Origin: Prevotella sp. BV3P1
GTDB lineage: Bacteria; Bacteroidota; Bacteroidia; Bacteroidales; Bacteroidaceae
DNA length: 64,000 nucleotides
Assembly: GCF_000479005.1 (NCBI RefSeq)
Contig: NZ_AWXC01000048.1
Location: forward strand, 1 to 64,000
Direction of reading: 5' to 3'
Below, one piece after another: positions 55,701 to 64,000 of the stretch (within the stretch, counting starts at the first letter, position 1; every line of letters begins with the position of its first letter). The notes under the pieces were generated by a model. It was given only the letters and a program-made list of their open reading frames with translations. It was not told the origin of the DNA and did no database searches. Position numbers and translations under genes: made by a program.

Positions 55701-55786
55701 TCTTCGATCCCGAACAGGCGCATAAGAATGGGCGTGCCTATCCGTTGCCAGCCACTTACACCCTGCAGCTCTACATTCACTTATAA
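52706..55786 (+). CDS. SusC-family TonB-dependent outer-membrane transporter (PUL 2)
   Basis: 1026 aa from ATG 52706. Signal peptide ([22 protein letters not shown]), carboxypeptidase-like regulatory domain ([20 protein letters not shown]), motif [21 protein letters not shown], plug ([41 protein letters not shown]) and barrel, ending LQLYIHL. It should carry the oligosaccharide bound by the lipoproteins of this operon. It starts 11 nt after the TIG-NHL gene. Confidence 0.95.
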   Translation: [1026 protein letters not shown]

Positions 55787-55807
55787 GCACCTTAAAGAAC
55801 GCATAAT

Positions 55808-57811
55808 ATGAAAAGACAAAATAAAATGATTGCAACATTGTTGTTGGCATCATCCAGCTTGTTCACGTCGTGTGACTTCCTGGATGTGGATAATTACTTT
55901 ACCGATGAAATCAAGATCGACTCGGTGTTTGCCAACAAACGTAATGTAGAAGCCTATCTGTGGGGCATCACAGCCGAAGAAAGGGACGAAGGCTCTTTGT
56001 TGCAGGACGCCGACTTCCCTGGCCCGTTGGCCACAGACGAGGCCTTTACCATGTACGCTACACGCCATGGCTATAATGGTTTGCGCTTGGTGTTGGGAGA
56101 GATTAACGCTTCAAATCTCTACTCGTTCTGGGATCTTTGGAGAGGGTCGTACATCACTGTCCGCAAATGTAACACCTTATTACAAAGGGTAGATGAGGCA
56201 AGAGACCTCAAAACAACCGATCGTATGCGTATCGTCAGTTATGCCAAGTTTCTCCGAGCATACGCTTACTATAAACTCTTATTAGCCTATGGCCCATGCG
56301 TTATCGTGGGTGATGACATCCTTCCTTCCAACGAAGGATTGGAGAGTTACGACCGTCAGCGTTCAACCTACGACGAAACGGTTGATTATATTTGCAACGA
56401 ATTAGAAGAAGCTGGCAAATACTTGCCACAAACACTTCCCATCATGGAGTTTGGGCGTCCTACTCAGGCAGCCGCTTATGGCTTGATTGCCCGTCTAAGA
56501 CTTTATCAAGCCAGTCCAACTTATAATGGCGGTGCATCTGCACGTCGTTACTTTGGCTCCTGGAAACGCTCTACTGATGGCGCCTTCTATGTTTCTCAAA
56601 CGTATGATGAAGGTCGTTGGGCCGTTGCAGCGGCAGCTGCTAAGCGGGTCATGGAACTGAAGAGTGGTGGTGCGCCTTTGTTTAGATTGCATACGGTTGA
56701 GGCCGATAGTGACACTCCGCCATTACCAGAGGGGGTAACCTCTGACCCTGACTATTACAAGTCTTGGCCGGATGGTGCTGCTGGAATCGATCACTTTAAA
56801 TCCTATTCGGAAATGTTCACCGGCGAGTCTGTTTTAGCAAGCAACCCAGAGTGGGTGTGGGCACGCAATAGTCAGACCTTAACGGATAATACTCGAATGT
56901 CGTTCCCCCTGAAGCAGAGCGGTTGGAACGGATATGGCATCACACAGAAAATCATAGATGCTTATTCGATGGTTGATGGTCGTTCTATCGATCATTCATC
57001 AACAGCTTATCCTTATTCAGAAGAAGGTTTTACAACGTCGCAGAAGACATTCTCCGGTTATCGACTGAATTCTGGCGTGTATAACATGTATGTCAACCGC
57101 GAGATGCGCTTCTATGCCTCGATTGGCTTCAGCGAGTGTTGGTGGCCCATGTCTTCGGCTACTTCATCGGGCGATTACAACAAGACCATTACTTATTACT
57201 TTGACGCACCGAACGGCAAGCAGAATAGTGCCACCGACTTTACGCCAACGGGATATGTGTTGAAGAAGTTCATCCATCCGAATGATGCGTGGGGTGGAAC
57301 CAATGCCCGTCGTATGGCTAAGGCTTATCCTATTATTCGTTTGGCTGACGTTCTCTTGATGTATACCGAGGCATTGAACCATCTAACCACTAGCCATACT
57401 GTCAAGCTGGGCGACCATGAGTACACGGTTTCTCGTGATGTTGAAGAAATGCGTAAAGCCTTTAATCAGGTGCGCCACCGTGCTGGTATCCCCGGAGCTT
57501 CGGCAGATGAATTGGCCAGCGTAGAAACCATGCAGAAGCTGATTGTCAAAGAGCGAATGGTGGAATTGCTTTGTGAAGGCTGGCGTTACTTTGATGTACG
57601 CCGTTGGGGAACCTATGAGGAGAGTGAGAGCGAACCCATCATGGGCATGAATGTGGATGGTACCAAGGAAACGTTCTATTCACGAGTCATTCCTAATACC
57701 TCCCGCATAGGTGAACGTATTGTCAACAAAAAGTTGGTGTATTTGCCTTTGCCAATCCAGGAAGTGAGAAAGGTGAAGTCACTTGACCAAAACCCAGGTT
57801 GGGAGAAATGA
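55808..57811 (+). CDS. SusD-family surface glycan-binding lipoprotein (PUL 2)
   Basis: 667 aa, longer than the PUL 1 SusD. Lipobox SLFTSC (Cys22). The SusD core is seen in 'RIVSYAKFLRAYAYYKLLLAYGPCVIV', and the C-terminal part in 'FNQVRHRAGIPGAS...VKERMVELLCEGWRYFDVRRW' and 'LPLPIQEVRKVKSLDQNPGW'. It forms the transport complex with the SusC 21 nt upstream. Confidence 0.95.
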   Translation: MKRQNKMIATLLLASSSLFTSCDFLDVDNYFTDEIKIDSVFANKRNVEAYLWGITAEERDEGSLLQDADFPGPLATDEAFTMYATRHGYNGLRLVLGEINASNLYSFWDLWRGSYITVRKCNTLLQRVDEARDLKTTDRMRIVSYAKFLRAYAYYKLLLAYGPCVIVGDDILPSNEGLESYDRQRSTYDETVDYICNELEEAGKYLPQTLPIMEFGRPTQAAAYGLIARLRLYQASPTYNGGASARRYFGSWKRSTDGAFYVSQTYDEGRWAVAAAAAKRVMELKSGGAPLFRLHTVEADSDTPPLPEGVTSDPDYYKSWPDGAAGIDHFKSYSEMFTGESVLASNPEWVWARNSQTLTDNTRMSFPLKQSGWNGYGITQKIIDAYSMVDGRSIDHSSTAYPYSEEGFTTSQKTFSGYRLNSGVYNMYVNREMRFYASIGFSECWWPMSSATSSGDYNKTITYYFDAPNGKQNSATDFTPTGYVLKKFIHPNDAWGGTNARRMAKAYPIIRLADVLLMYTEALNHLTTSHTVKLGDHEYTVSRDVEEMRKAFNQVRHRAGIPGASADELASVETMQKLIVKERMVELLCEGWRYFDVRRWGTYEESESEPIMGMNVDGTKETFYSRVIPNTSRIGERIVNKKLVYLPLPIQEVRKVKSLDQNPGWEK

Positions 57812-57839
57812 TGAGTCAAACATTTAAACAAGCATATCT

Positions 57840-58778
57840 ATGAAAATAAAATATATAATGATGGCTGTCGCGTTGACTGCATTGACTTCATGCGACGACT
57901 ATGAAGTTTTTGAGCGCGAGCAGTACAAGAATGTGTTTGCATTCATCTGCAATTCTGAGAACGTCAACACCAAGATGGTGCATCTCGACCGGGATGAAAC
58001 CATGGGGTATGTTGCCTTCTCGGTTGGCGGGTCCAAACCGCTTGACAGGGACGTGACCGTGAACGTGGTTGAAGACCGAGGCTTGATTGATGCTTACAAC
58101 AGGAACAATTTCGACTTGAACGTAGGTAAGTACGCCAAGCCTTTGCCAGCACGTTTCTATAACATCTCGTCATTGAAGTGTGTGCTGAAGGCAGGAAGCA
58201 TCAAGGGTGAGATGCCTATCTCCATCCATCCAGAAGGATTGTCGCCAGACACTACGTATTTCATTCCATTACGGGTAGAAAGCTATGATGCCTGCGAGTT
58301 GAATCCGCAGAAGAGTTTCATCCTGTACCATGTTATGATGAAGAACAAGTGGGCCAAGAGTGATGGGTCTACCGTTTATACCATGCGAGGCAAGCGAAAA
58401 AATGCTGCTGGTGGCACGGAAATATCTTTGCCTGGCACAAAAATTGTCACACCGTTGAGTAAGAACTCCGTGCGAGTCATGGTTGGCAATGAAACTTATT
58501 CGTCTTCCAAGGAGGCTTTTGAACGGGCGGCAATGGTTCTTGAAATCGCAGACGATGGAGCCGTTACCATCAAGCCTTACCGTGACTTGGCTATCCAGCA
58601 GCTTGATGGTGATGCTGAGTTCTCCAATAAGTTTTACTATGAGAACGACGGGTATAACACCTATAAGACTTTCTTGCTTCACTATAGGTACACCATAGGT
58701 CCAGCATCGTATGAAATGAAAGAAGAACTCCGTTTGCAGTACAGCAAGGATACGGAGGAGGAAGAAGACAAACTTTAA
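57840..58778 (+). CDS. DUF1735/DUF4361-like lipoprotein (PUL 2)
   Basis: 312 aa. Lipoprotein signal with ALTSC. The N-terminal half (VAFSVGGSKPLDRDVTVNVVED...GEMPISIHPEGLSPDTTYFIPLRV) fits the DUF1735 fold of surface glycan-binding proteins. The C-terminal half (TVYTMRGKRKNAAG...YNTYKTFLLHYRY) fits DUF4361. The gene follows SusD by 28 nt. It probably binds the glycan outside the cell. The family call is from motif memory. Confidence 0.8.
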   Translation: MKIKYIMMAVALTALTSCDDYEVFEREQYKNVFAFICNSENVNTKMVHLDRDETMGYVAFSVGGSKPLDRDVTVNVVEDRGLIDAYNRNNFDLNVGKYAKPLPARFYNISSLKCVLKAGSIKGEMPISIHPEGLSPDTTYFIPLRVESYDACELNPQKSFILYHVMMKNKWAKSDGSTVYTMRGKRKNAAGGTEISLPGTKIVTPLSKNSVRVMVGNETYSSSKEAFERAAMVLEIADDGAVTIKPYRDLAIQQLDGDAEFSNKFYYENDGYNTYKTFLLHYRYTIGPASYEMKEELRLQYSKDTEEEEDKL

Positions 58779-58797
58779 ACTTTAATATCCAGACACT

Positions 58798-59868
58798 ATG
58801 AATAAATATTTTGATAAACTCATGCCACTCGCATTGCTATTCTTTTTCATGTTCACCTCTTGTCATGAGTATGAAGAGAAGGATGTAAAGGCAGAGATCT
58901 ATGTCAATCACAAGTCTTTAAATATGTTTGTGGGAGATGAGATGCAGCTTATCGTTAGTCCAGCAAACTTAGGTGACTATCGCTGGATTTCATTGGACGA
59001 AAATGTCGCCACAGTGAACAACGGAAAGGTTACTGCCATGAACAGCGGAAATACGGATGTGGTAGTCACTTGCGGTGATGCCGAGTTCAGGGTAGAAGTC
59101 AATGTGATGGACAAAATTCCATTGAAAGACATTAAACTCAGTTATACTCGATTGGAACTGGTGCCCGGCGGCTCTCGTGCAGTCCTTTTAGAAACTGTTC
59201 CCTACAATGCCAATGATGTCGATATCGCAGACAGCAGATGGTGGTCAGACAATGAGGATGTAGCTCGCGCTTCCGAGTCGGGCGTGGTAACAGGAATCAA
59301 TGAAGGCGTGACAACCATTCATTATCGTCACGGAACAATTGTGAAAGACGTTGCGGTGGTTGTTTCATACAGCTTCCCATTCCTTGGCCCGCATATTCTT
59401 TCAGCTGATGCGCCCTTGCTCTTGCCCTTTGCACATTTTGATATCGGTGGTGAAGGTTATGCTTTCCATGATGTTGATGATTCGCGTACCAACGACACTT
59501 ATCGTGCCAATAATGGGGATCCCAATAGCTCGAGAGTGGATATTGAAGGTGGAAAGAGCGTTGGTTATACCGCTGCGGGCGAGTGGCTTCTCTATACCCT
59601 TGAAGTAAAGGATGCCGGAACCTACACGCTTGCCTTCGAGGCAGCTGCACCTAATGATCAAAAAGGGCGGTGTAAATTCGAATTGGATGGGGTTGACCTC
59701 TTCGGACCTATCATAATTACCGGCAGTGGTGGTTGGGGAAACTTCACATGGCGTCCTACAGATGCGCCATTGACAATGAAGTTGACCAGTGGCCACCATA
59801 AGCTCAAGTTCATCATTGAGAATCCCGGATTTAACATCAGGAACATGAAATTTACACGAACTGAATAA
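58798..59868 (+). CDS. Ig-like (Big_2) and CBM6-like surface lipoprotein (PUL 2)
   Basis: 356 aa. Lipobox FMFTSC. Two bacterial Ig-like Big_2 domains (about 35-105 with ISLDENVATVNNGKVTAMNSG, and 110-190 with WSDNEDVARASESGVVTGINEG) precede a C-terminal CBM6-like jelly-roll (VDIEGGKSVGYTAAGEWLLYTLEVKDAGTYTLAFEAAA...). It is the last gene of the operon and a likely surface glycan-binding protein held away from the membrane. No catalytic domain is present in the operon. Confidence 0.85.
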   Translation: MNKYFDKLMPLALLFFFMFTSCHEYEEKDVKAEIYVNHKSLNMFVGDEMQLIVSPANLGDYRWISLDENVATVNNGKVTAMNSGNTDVVVTCGDAEFRVEVNVMDKIPLKDIKLSYTRLELVPGGSRAVLLETVPYNANDVDIADSRWWSDNEDVARASESGVVTGINEGVTTIHYRHGTIVKDVAVVVSYSFPFLGPHILSADAPLLLPFAHFDIGGEGYAFHDVDDSRTNDTYRANNGDPNSSRVDIEGGKSVGYTAAGEWLLYTLEVKDAGTYTLAFEAAAPNDQKGRCKFELDGVDLFGPIIITGSGGWGNFTWRPTDAPLTMKLTSGHHKLKFIIENPGFNIRNMKFTRTE

Positions 59869-59890
59869 GGAGAGTTCTCCATCATCTTCC

Positions 59891-59932
59891 AGGCACTTTC
59901 AATAGTAAGCACTATAGAAAGTGCCTTTTTTT
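59891..59932 (+). terminator. Terminator of PUL 2
   Basis: AGGCACTTTC (59891-59900) pairs with GAAAGTGCCT (59917-59926), followed by T-rich sequence. Confidence 0.85.
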
Positions 59933-59935
59933 ATC

Positions 59936-59943
59936 TACCTTTG
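59936..59943 (+). promoter_or_regulatory. -7 promoter element of the 60009 gene
   Basis: TACCTTTG, directly after the PUL 2 terminator and 65 nt before the next start codon. Confidence 0.6.
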
Positions 59944-60008
59944 CACAAGATAGGCATTGCCTCAACAAAACAAATAAGCTTTCTTTGTCATTATAAATAG
60001 AAAGAATT

Positions 60009-60617
60009 ATGGTTAACGGTTTGTCCTCCCTACGTTACTGGTTCAAGCGGAGCATGGTTTTCATGCGTCGTTTCACACATTCGCAGGGCTTTGGCATACA
60101 GTCGCCGTCGGCTTATCGCTTTGATAGAGAAGTCATCAATGCGCATCATCCTTATCATGCTTATGCTGATTTGAAGCATGCCTTCCCACATGAAGACCGT
60201 TTGACGCTGAAGCTGGCACGCCTGTACTTTCGCATTGCCAACGCGACGCAGGCCAGACGGTGGGCACTGTGTACACTCCAAAATGATGTTTACTGCGCCT
60301 ATGTCCAGGCAGGATGCCGCACGACCATCCCCGTTGATGGCGATGAGGTAGGTGAGGTAGACAAGGTTGCGGCGGCAGACGTGCTGGTGATGACCATGGA
60401 GGATGACCGGTGGCCCATGTGTGAAGCCTTTGTCAGTAGCGCGCACGAGCGTTCGATGCTCATTGTTGAGGGAATCTACGCCTCTAAAAAGGCAAAAATG
60501 CGATGGAAAGAGCTGGTCAATGATGAACGCACCAGGGTGGCCTTTGATCTCTATGATTGTGGAATCATTTTTTTTGATCATACCAAATCAAAACAAGTCT
60601 ATATCATCAATTTCTAA
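60009..60617 (+). CDS. Degenerate methyltransferase-like protein
   Basis: 202 aa, no signal peptide. The N-terminus (YWFKRSMVFMRRFTHSQGFGIQSPSAYRF) and C-terminus (VAFDLYDCGIIFFDHTKSKQVYIINF) resemble Bacteroidota proteins annotated as O-methyltransferase-like. The glycine-rich SAM-binding loop is not visible here, so activity is doubtful. The next gene's ATG follows the stop without a gap, so the two are one transcript. Confidence 0.6.
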   Translation: MVNGLSSLRYWFKRSMVFMRRFTHSQGFGIQSPSAYRFDREVINAHHPYHAYADLKHAFPHEDRLTLKLARLYFRIANATQARRWALCTLQNDVYCAYVQAGCRTTIPVDGDEVGEVDKVAAADVLVMTMEDDRWPMCEAFVSSAHERSMLIVEGIYASKKAKMRWKELVNDERTRVAFDLYDCGIIFFDHTKSKQVYIINF

Positions 60618-61181
60618 ATGTCAGATGCAATGAAAATATATACAAAGACCGGCGACAAGGGGTCTACGGCGCTCATCGGCGGTGCCAGAGTGAAAAAAGA
60701 TGACCTGCGCATTGAAACGTACGGAACGCTGGACGAACTCAATGCGCATCTTGGCGTGCTCGATACCTTGCTGACCGATGCTGCCGACAAGGCTTTTGTT
60801 CAGCGTATACAGTCCAACTTGTTCGTCATCAGCAGTTATCTGGCCTGCGATCCGCAGCATCCGGCTCAAGCCGATCGCTTTCGTTTACAGCCAGATGAGG
60901 TGAACGAGCTGGAACAAGAGATTGACAGGATGACGCAGGCCTTGCCACCTCAGAAAACATTTTTGTTGCCAGGAGGATGTCCTGCCAGCGCACAGGCTCA
61001 TGTGTGCAGAACGGTGTGCCGACGTGCCGAGCGGCGCATGGTTTCGTTGAACGAAGCACATCCAATACAGTTGGAAATTCTCGCTTTTGTGAACCGACTG
61101 TCCGATTATTTGTTTGTCTTGGCCAGAAAAATCAACTTTAATGAGAATGTAATGGAAAAAAAGTGGGAACTTTCTTGGTGA
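60618..61181 (+). CDS. PduO-type cob(I)alamin adenosyltransferase
   Basis: 187 aa (or 183 from ATG 60630, where family likeness begins with MKIYTKTGDKGSTALIGGARVKK). ATP-binding N-terminus TKTGDKGST and the conserved C-terminal helix motif CRRAERRMVSL (R-x-AER) followed by NRLSDYLFVLAR are present. It transfers the adenosyl group of ATP to corrinoid cobalt to make coenzyme B12. No other cobalamin gene is near. Confidence 0.93.
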   Translation: MSDAMKIYTKTGDKGSTALIGGARVKKDDLRIETYGTLDELNAHLGVLDTLLTDAADKAFVQRIQSNLFVISSYLACDPQHPAQADRFRLQPDEVNELEQEIDRMTQALPPQKTFLLPGGCPASAQAHVCRTVCRRAERRMVSLNEAHPIQLEILAFVNRLSDYLFVLARKINFNENVMEKKWELSW

Positions 61182-61196
61182 TTATAGAAAAATCAT

Positions 61197-61204
61197 TATT
61201 TTTG
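61197..61204 (+). promoter_or_regulatory. -7 promoter element of the DUF2795 gene
   Basis: TATTTTTG, 35 nt before the start codon at 61240. Confidence 0.55.
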
Positions 61205-61239
61205 CACGCAAAATGATTAACATCTAATTTTGATAAACT

Positions 61240-61461
61240 ATGTATTGGACACTTGAACTTGCTTCTAAACTTGAAGATGCACCTTGGCCTGCAACGAAAG
61301 ATGAGCTGATTGACTATGCCATCCGCTCCGGTGCTCCACTGGAAGTGCTGGAAAATTTGCAGGAAATAGAGGATGAGGGAGATGTTTATGACAGCATCGA
61401 AGATATTTGGCCCGATTATCCTACCAAAGAAGATTTCCTGTTTAACGAAGACGAATACTAA
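61240..61461 (+). CDS. DUF2795 family protein
   Basis: 73 aa, acidic and soluble. It matches DUF2795 (LEDAPWPATKDELIDYAIRSGAPLEVLENLQEIEDEGDVYDSIEDIWPDYP), a small helical family common in Bacteroidota with no known function. It has its own promoter. Confidence 0.85.
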   Translation: MYWTLELASKLEDAPWPATKDELIDYAIRSGAPLEVLENLQEIEDEGDVYDSIEDIWPDYPTKEDFLFNEDEY

Positions 61462-61527
61462 AGCCACGAGTCTGGCTGTTTTGTGAATGTAAATAAGGCT
61501 TTACCGAAAATGTAGAGACTTGAAGTA

Positions 61528-61568
61528 CCCAAGGGCAGCAAACCTACTCTTGGGCTTTCTTTTTTCGG
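61528..61568 (+). terminator. Possible terminator of the DUF2795 gene
   Basis: CCCAAG (61528-61533) pairs with CTTGGG (61549-61554), followed by CTTTCTTTTTT. CCGAAAA (61504-61510) and TTTTCGG (61562-61568) could form an outer stem. Confidence 0.5.
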
Positions 61569-62437
61569 CAAGATGTGAGGCCATTCTGGTAGAACGAAGT
61601 ATTCTAAAGCTGCGTAGAAAAATCCTCGGTTGATTTCATTCCAGTGGGCTTCAATAAGACGTATGCTTGGCCTTGCGAATGAATTTTTTCTTGACACCTT
61701 GTTTCTTCATATTTGGCGTGTAGATAACCAACCCACCTCGTAGGCGCAAATATGCCAAGCATGCGCAACTTTTGCATCTCGCTTATACACAGTTGCTTAT
61801 GTGTTTCTGATATTGCTATGCAGTTTCATTTTCTCCATTTTACCCGCCAAAAGCAGGTGCTGACGACAGATATAGGGAAGCTTTTAACGCATAATAGCGT
61901 GTAGATAGCGGGTCAAAAGGATGCTTCTTGCTGGATAAACTCATTACTTTTGAATGGAATGTTGGTTTTTCTTGTCCAATCATCTCTCATTTGCATCCTC
62001 TTTGCCTATTGTTTTTTTCTTAGATTGAAGATTTTCAAGTGCCATTTTTAGGGCATTATTTGGTAAAAAATATCAACGAAAGACACTATCCGAGAACTCG
62101 CGAACTCATTAACTCATGAGCAACCTCAACTCTGACTGACAGTGCCGCGTATATTTTGCCACCATTGCATCAAAAAACTTGCAGAAATCATCTGCCATAC
62201 ATAATATTTCAGTAACTTTGTCCTCGGTGATCAAAGCGATTTTTGTTTGTAATTGTTTGTAAACAATACCTTAAAGGTACAACAAATTTTGCTAATCACC
62301 AATTTATAGACACTTATAATTCGTCGAACTCACGTTAATATAAAGTTCAGATGGAATAGAATGATGGAGCTCAACCATTTTTCTCATTAACTATATAGAA
62401 CTCTTGTTCTCAATTATACTAACAATAAAATTAGGCT
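61569..62437. other. Long intergenic region before the outer-membrane protein gene
   Basis: No supported gene in about 870 bp. A TAACTTTG element (62213-62220) could be a promoter with a leader of about 215 nt for the gene at 62438. A minus-strand open frame (61697-61458) overlaps the DUF2795 terminator and has no family I know. Confidence 0.45.
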
Positions 62438-64000
62438 ATGCGAAAGATATTTTTTGTTTTGGCTATGTTATTGCAATCCATATTCTTGCATGCATATATA
62501 GTAAAAGGATTTGTGGTTGATGAAAAGGGTAAACCGATACGGAAAGCCTTGGTTATCGGACGTAACAGTATGAAGAAGGTGGTTGTCGGGGTTGAAACCG
62601 ACCCATCGGGGAAGTTTTCATCGGCAAACGTTACCGATTCTATATTGGCAATCGAAATATCGAAAGAGGATTATACCACGGTCTACATCAGGATATCTGG
62701 TACTGACGGTGAGTTTGTAGATTTGGGTACAATAGAACTTAAACCCATGGAAGTAAGTTTGGGAGAGGTTGTTGTCACTGCCCAAACGGTCATTCAAAAG
62801 CCGGACAGATATATTATCATCCCGTCAAGAAGGGAGTTGGACCGGGCAGCCAACGGTTTGTCACTGTTGAGCGACATGCAATATAAAATGCCGGGACTGA
62901 CGGTGAACGAGTCCTTGCAATCGGTTCAGGTGGATAATGCGACACCTGTTTTTAAGATTAACGGAAGACCGTGTAGCCTAAGTCATTTCTTGGCGTTAAA
63001 CCCGCAACGTATCTTACGTATTGAATACCATGACAATCCTGACGTAAGATATGAAAACCGCAGGGTGATTAATGTGATACTCAATCCGAGAGGTGATGGG
63101 GGATCGGTCATCGCCAATGTGCTGACAGGGGCTAATGCTGGTTTTCTCAATGGCAATATTGGTTTGGGGTATTATCGCAAGAAATCCGTATGGGAACTCA
63201 ATTATAGCACCAACTGGAGAGATTACGATGAGAGGGAAATAAACTCTTCCTGTGAGTTTATCGGACGGAATGCCCCAGTCTTGAGAGAAAGAAACGGAAT
63301 ACCCGGCGACTTCCGCTACTGGTGGAATACGATATCATTGGGTTATACCTATATGCATGATCCTAATACGGTTTTTGCGGCAAAGGCCGGTTTTGGAATT
63401 GAGAATCAAAAGATGGATGAAGATTCATGGAACACGCAGCAATATATGGGTAACCTGTCACAATATCAGAACCTGACGCACAAAAAATTGAAATACAGTT
63501 CGCCCAGTATCGATTTGTTCTTTAGGAAGCAGATAGACGAGACACAATATATTGAAGCCAATGCGTATGGCATATATGGGTCGGGCGATTATAACCGTAG
63601 ATACATCAACTTATATCAAAGGCCGTTGCCCGATGATTCCGTACTGTCGCTAACAAACGATAAGTCGTGGCGTTTAACTGCCGATATTATGTATTCTAAA
63701 ACCCTCAAGAACCTTGTCGCAGCCTTGGGAATCAAGGAGTATTATAACAGTACCGACAACGAACAGACAGAGAATGGGATTTTAGGTAAGGGTAAAATCA
63801 CTCAGAACAGGCTGTCGGTGTATGGTCAACTACAGGGAAAAATCAAGCGTTTGGGTTACAGTCTAAGTGCTATCGGCATTTACAATCATGCCAACAACAA
63901 CTCGTACAAGACAGATGCTGTAAGGCTGAAATCAAACATCGTTGCCAATTATCCGCTATCACAACGTCTGACGTTGAATTATCTGCTGATGCTCGAACCG
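62438..64000 (+). CDS. TonB-receptor-like outer-membrane beta-barrel protein (partial, runs off the window)
   Basis: 521 codons to the window edge with no stop. Signal peptide MRKIFFVLAMLLQSIFLHA, then a carboxypeptidase-like regulatory domain (IVKGFVVDEKGKPIRKALV...), a SLGEVVVTAQTVIQKPDRY link, and a plug-like region (LLSDMQYKMPGLTV...FKINGRPCSL...RIEYHDNPDVRYENRRVINVILNP). Barrel strands follow. This matches the Bacteroidota outer-membrane barrel family related to TonB receptors but distinct from SusC. The substrate is unknown. Start ATG 62438 gives a good signal peptide. Confidence 0.85.
   Translation, partial: MRKIFFVLAMLLQSIFLHAYIVKGFVVDEKGKPIRKALVIGRNSMKKVVVGVETDPSGKFSSANVTDSILAIEISKEDYTTVYIRISGTDGEFVDLGTIELKPMEVSLGEVVVTAQTVIQKPDRYIIIPSRRELDRAANGLSLLSDMQYKMPGLTVNESLQSVQVDNATPVFKINGRPCSLSHFLALNPQRILRIEYHDNPDVRYENRRVINVILNPRGDGGSVIANVLTGANAGFLNGNIGLGYYRKKSVWELNYSTNWRDYDEREINSSCEFIGRNAPVLRERNGIPGDFRYWWNTISLGYTYMHDPNTVFAAKAGFGIENQKMDEDSWNTQQYMGNLSQYQNLTHKKLKYSSPSIDLFFRKQIDETQYIEANAYGIYGSGDYNRRYINLYQRPLPDDSVLSLTNDKSWRLTADIMYSKTLKNLVAALGIKEYYNSTDNEQTENGILGKGKITQNRLSVYGQLQGKIKRLGYSLSAIGIYNHANNNSYKTDAVRLKSNIVANYPLSQRLTLNYLLMLEP

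Noticed and set aside
61458..61697. 79-codon minus-strand open frame after the DUF2795 gene
   Set aside because: It overlaps a likely terminator, and I know no family for it; support is too weak.

Overview
The window is a 64 kb piece of a Bacteroidota chromosome, most likely from a Prevotella-type organism (Prevotellaceae). The evidence is two SusC/SusD operons, a XylR-type AraC regulator, OstA-like and MlaE/MlaF envelope genes, an HU-like gene of the phylum's own type, and many promoters with the phylum's -7 element TAnnTTTG 10-80 nt before start codons. The genus is an inference; no search was run.

Layout. 1-220: 3' end of an rRNA operon (5S rRNA and terminator). 336-1508: an orphan sensor histidine kinase. 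About 1750-13840: an accessory island of four 5'-truncated Rhs modules, each a near-identical core joined to a different AT-rich C-terminal toxin-like domain and followed by a candidate immunity gene. Copies of a repeat of about 190 bp bracket the island. One toxin (GHH nuclease) has a frameshift, and an HU-like gene inside the island has a premature stop. 13931-18168: housekeeping genes yceD-rpmF-fabH, era and der. 18435-19676: a small lipoprotein and convergent lptB. 19850-20000: a SusD-like remnant.

20144-30501: a polysaccharide utilization locus (SusC, SusD, surface lipoprotein, ROK kinase, GH2 exo-beta-glucosaminidase-like enzyme, XylR-type regulator), probably for a glucosamine-containing glycan. 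30871-32412: mlaE-mlaF, followed by a truncated AbiF/AbiD-like gene whose upstream non-coding RNA and promoter look intact. 33097-38781: tig-clpP-clpX and recQ. 39371-40219: a secreted CE1-like esterase. 40683-48950: an apparent operon guaB, two parvulin-type chaperone/isomerases (the second SurA-like), an OstA-like protein, a small membrane protein and mutL. 49121-50275: an OmpA-family protein.

51366-59868: a second SusC/SusD operon made only of binding and transport proteins (TIG-NHL lipoprotein, SusC, SusD, DUF1735/DUF4361-like, Ig-like plus CBM6-like), with a ten-cytosine run in its leader. 60009-61461: a degenerate methyltransferase-like protein, a PduO-type cobalamin adenosyltransferase and a DUF2795 protein. 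From 62438 past the right edge: a TonB-receptor-like outer-membrane barrel protein.

The most distinctive parts are the Rhs toxin/immunity archive, where the predicted place of each immunity protein matches the predicted type of its toxin, and the orphaned abiF-like RNA next to a broken abi gene.
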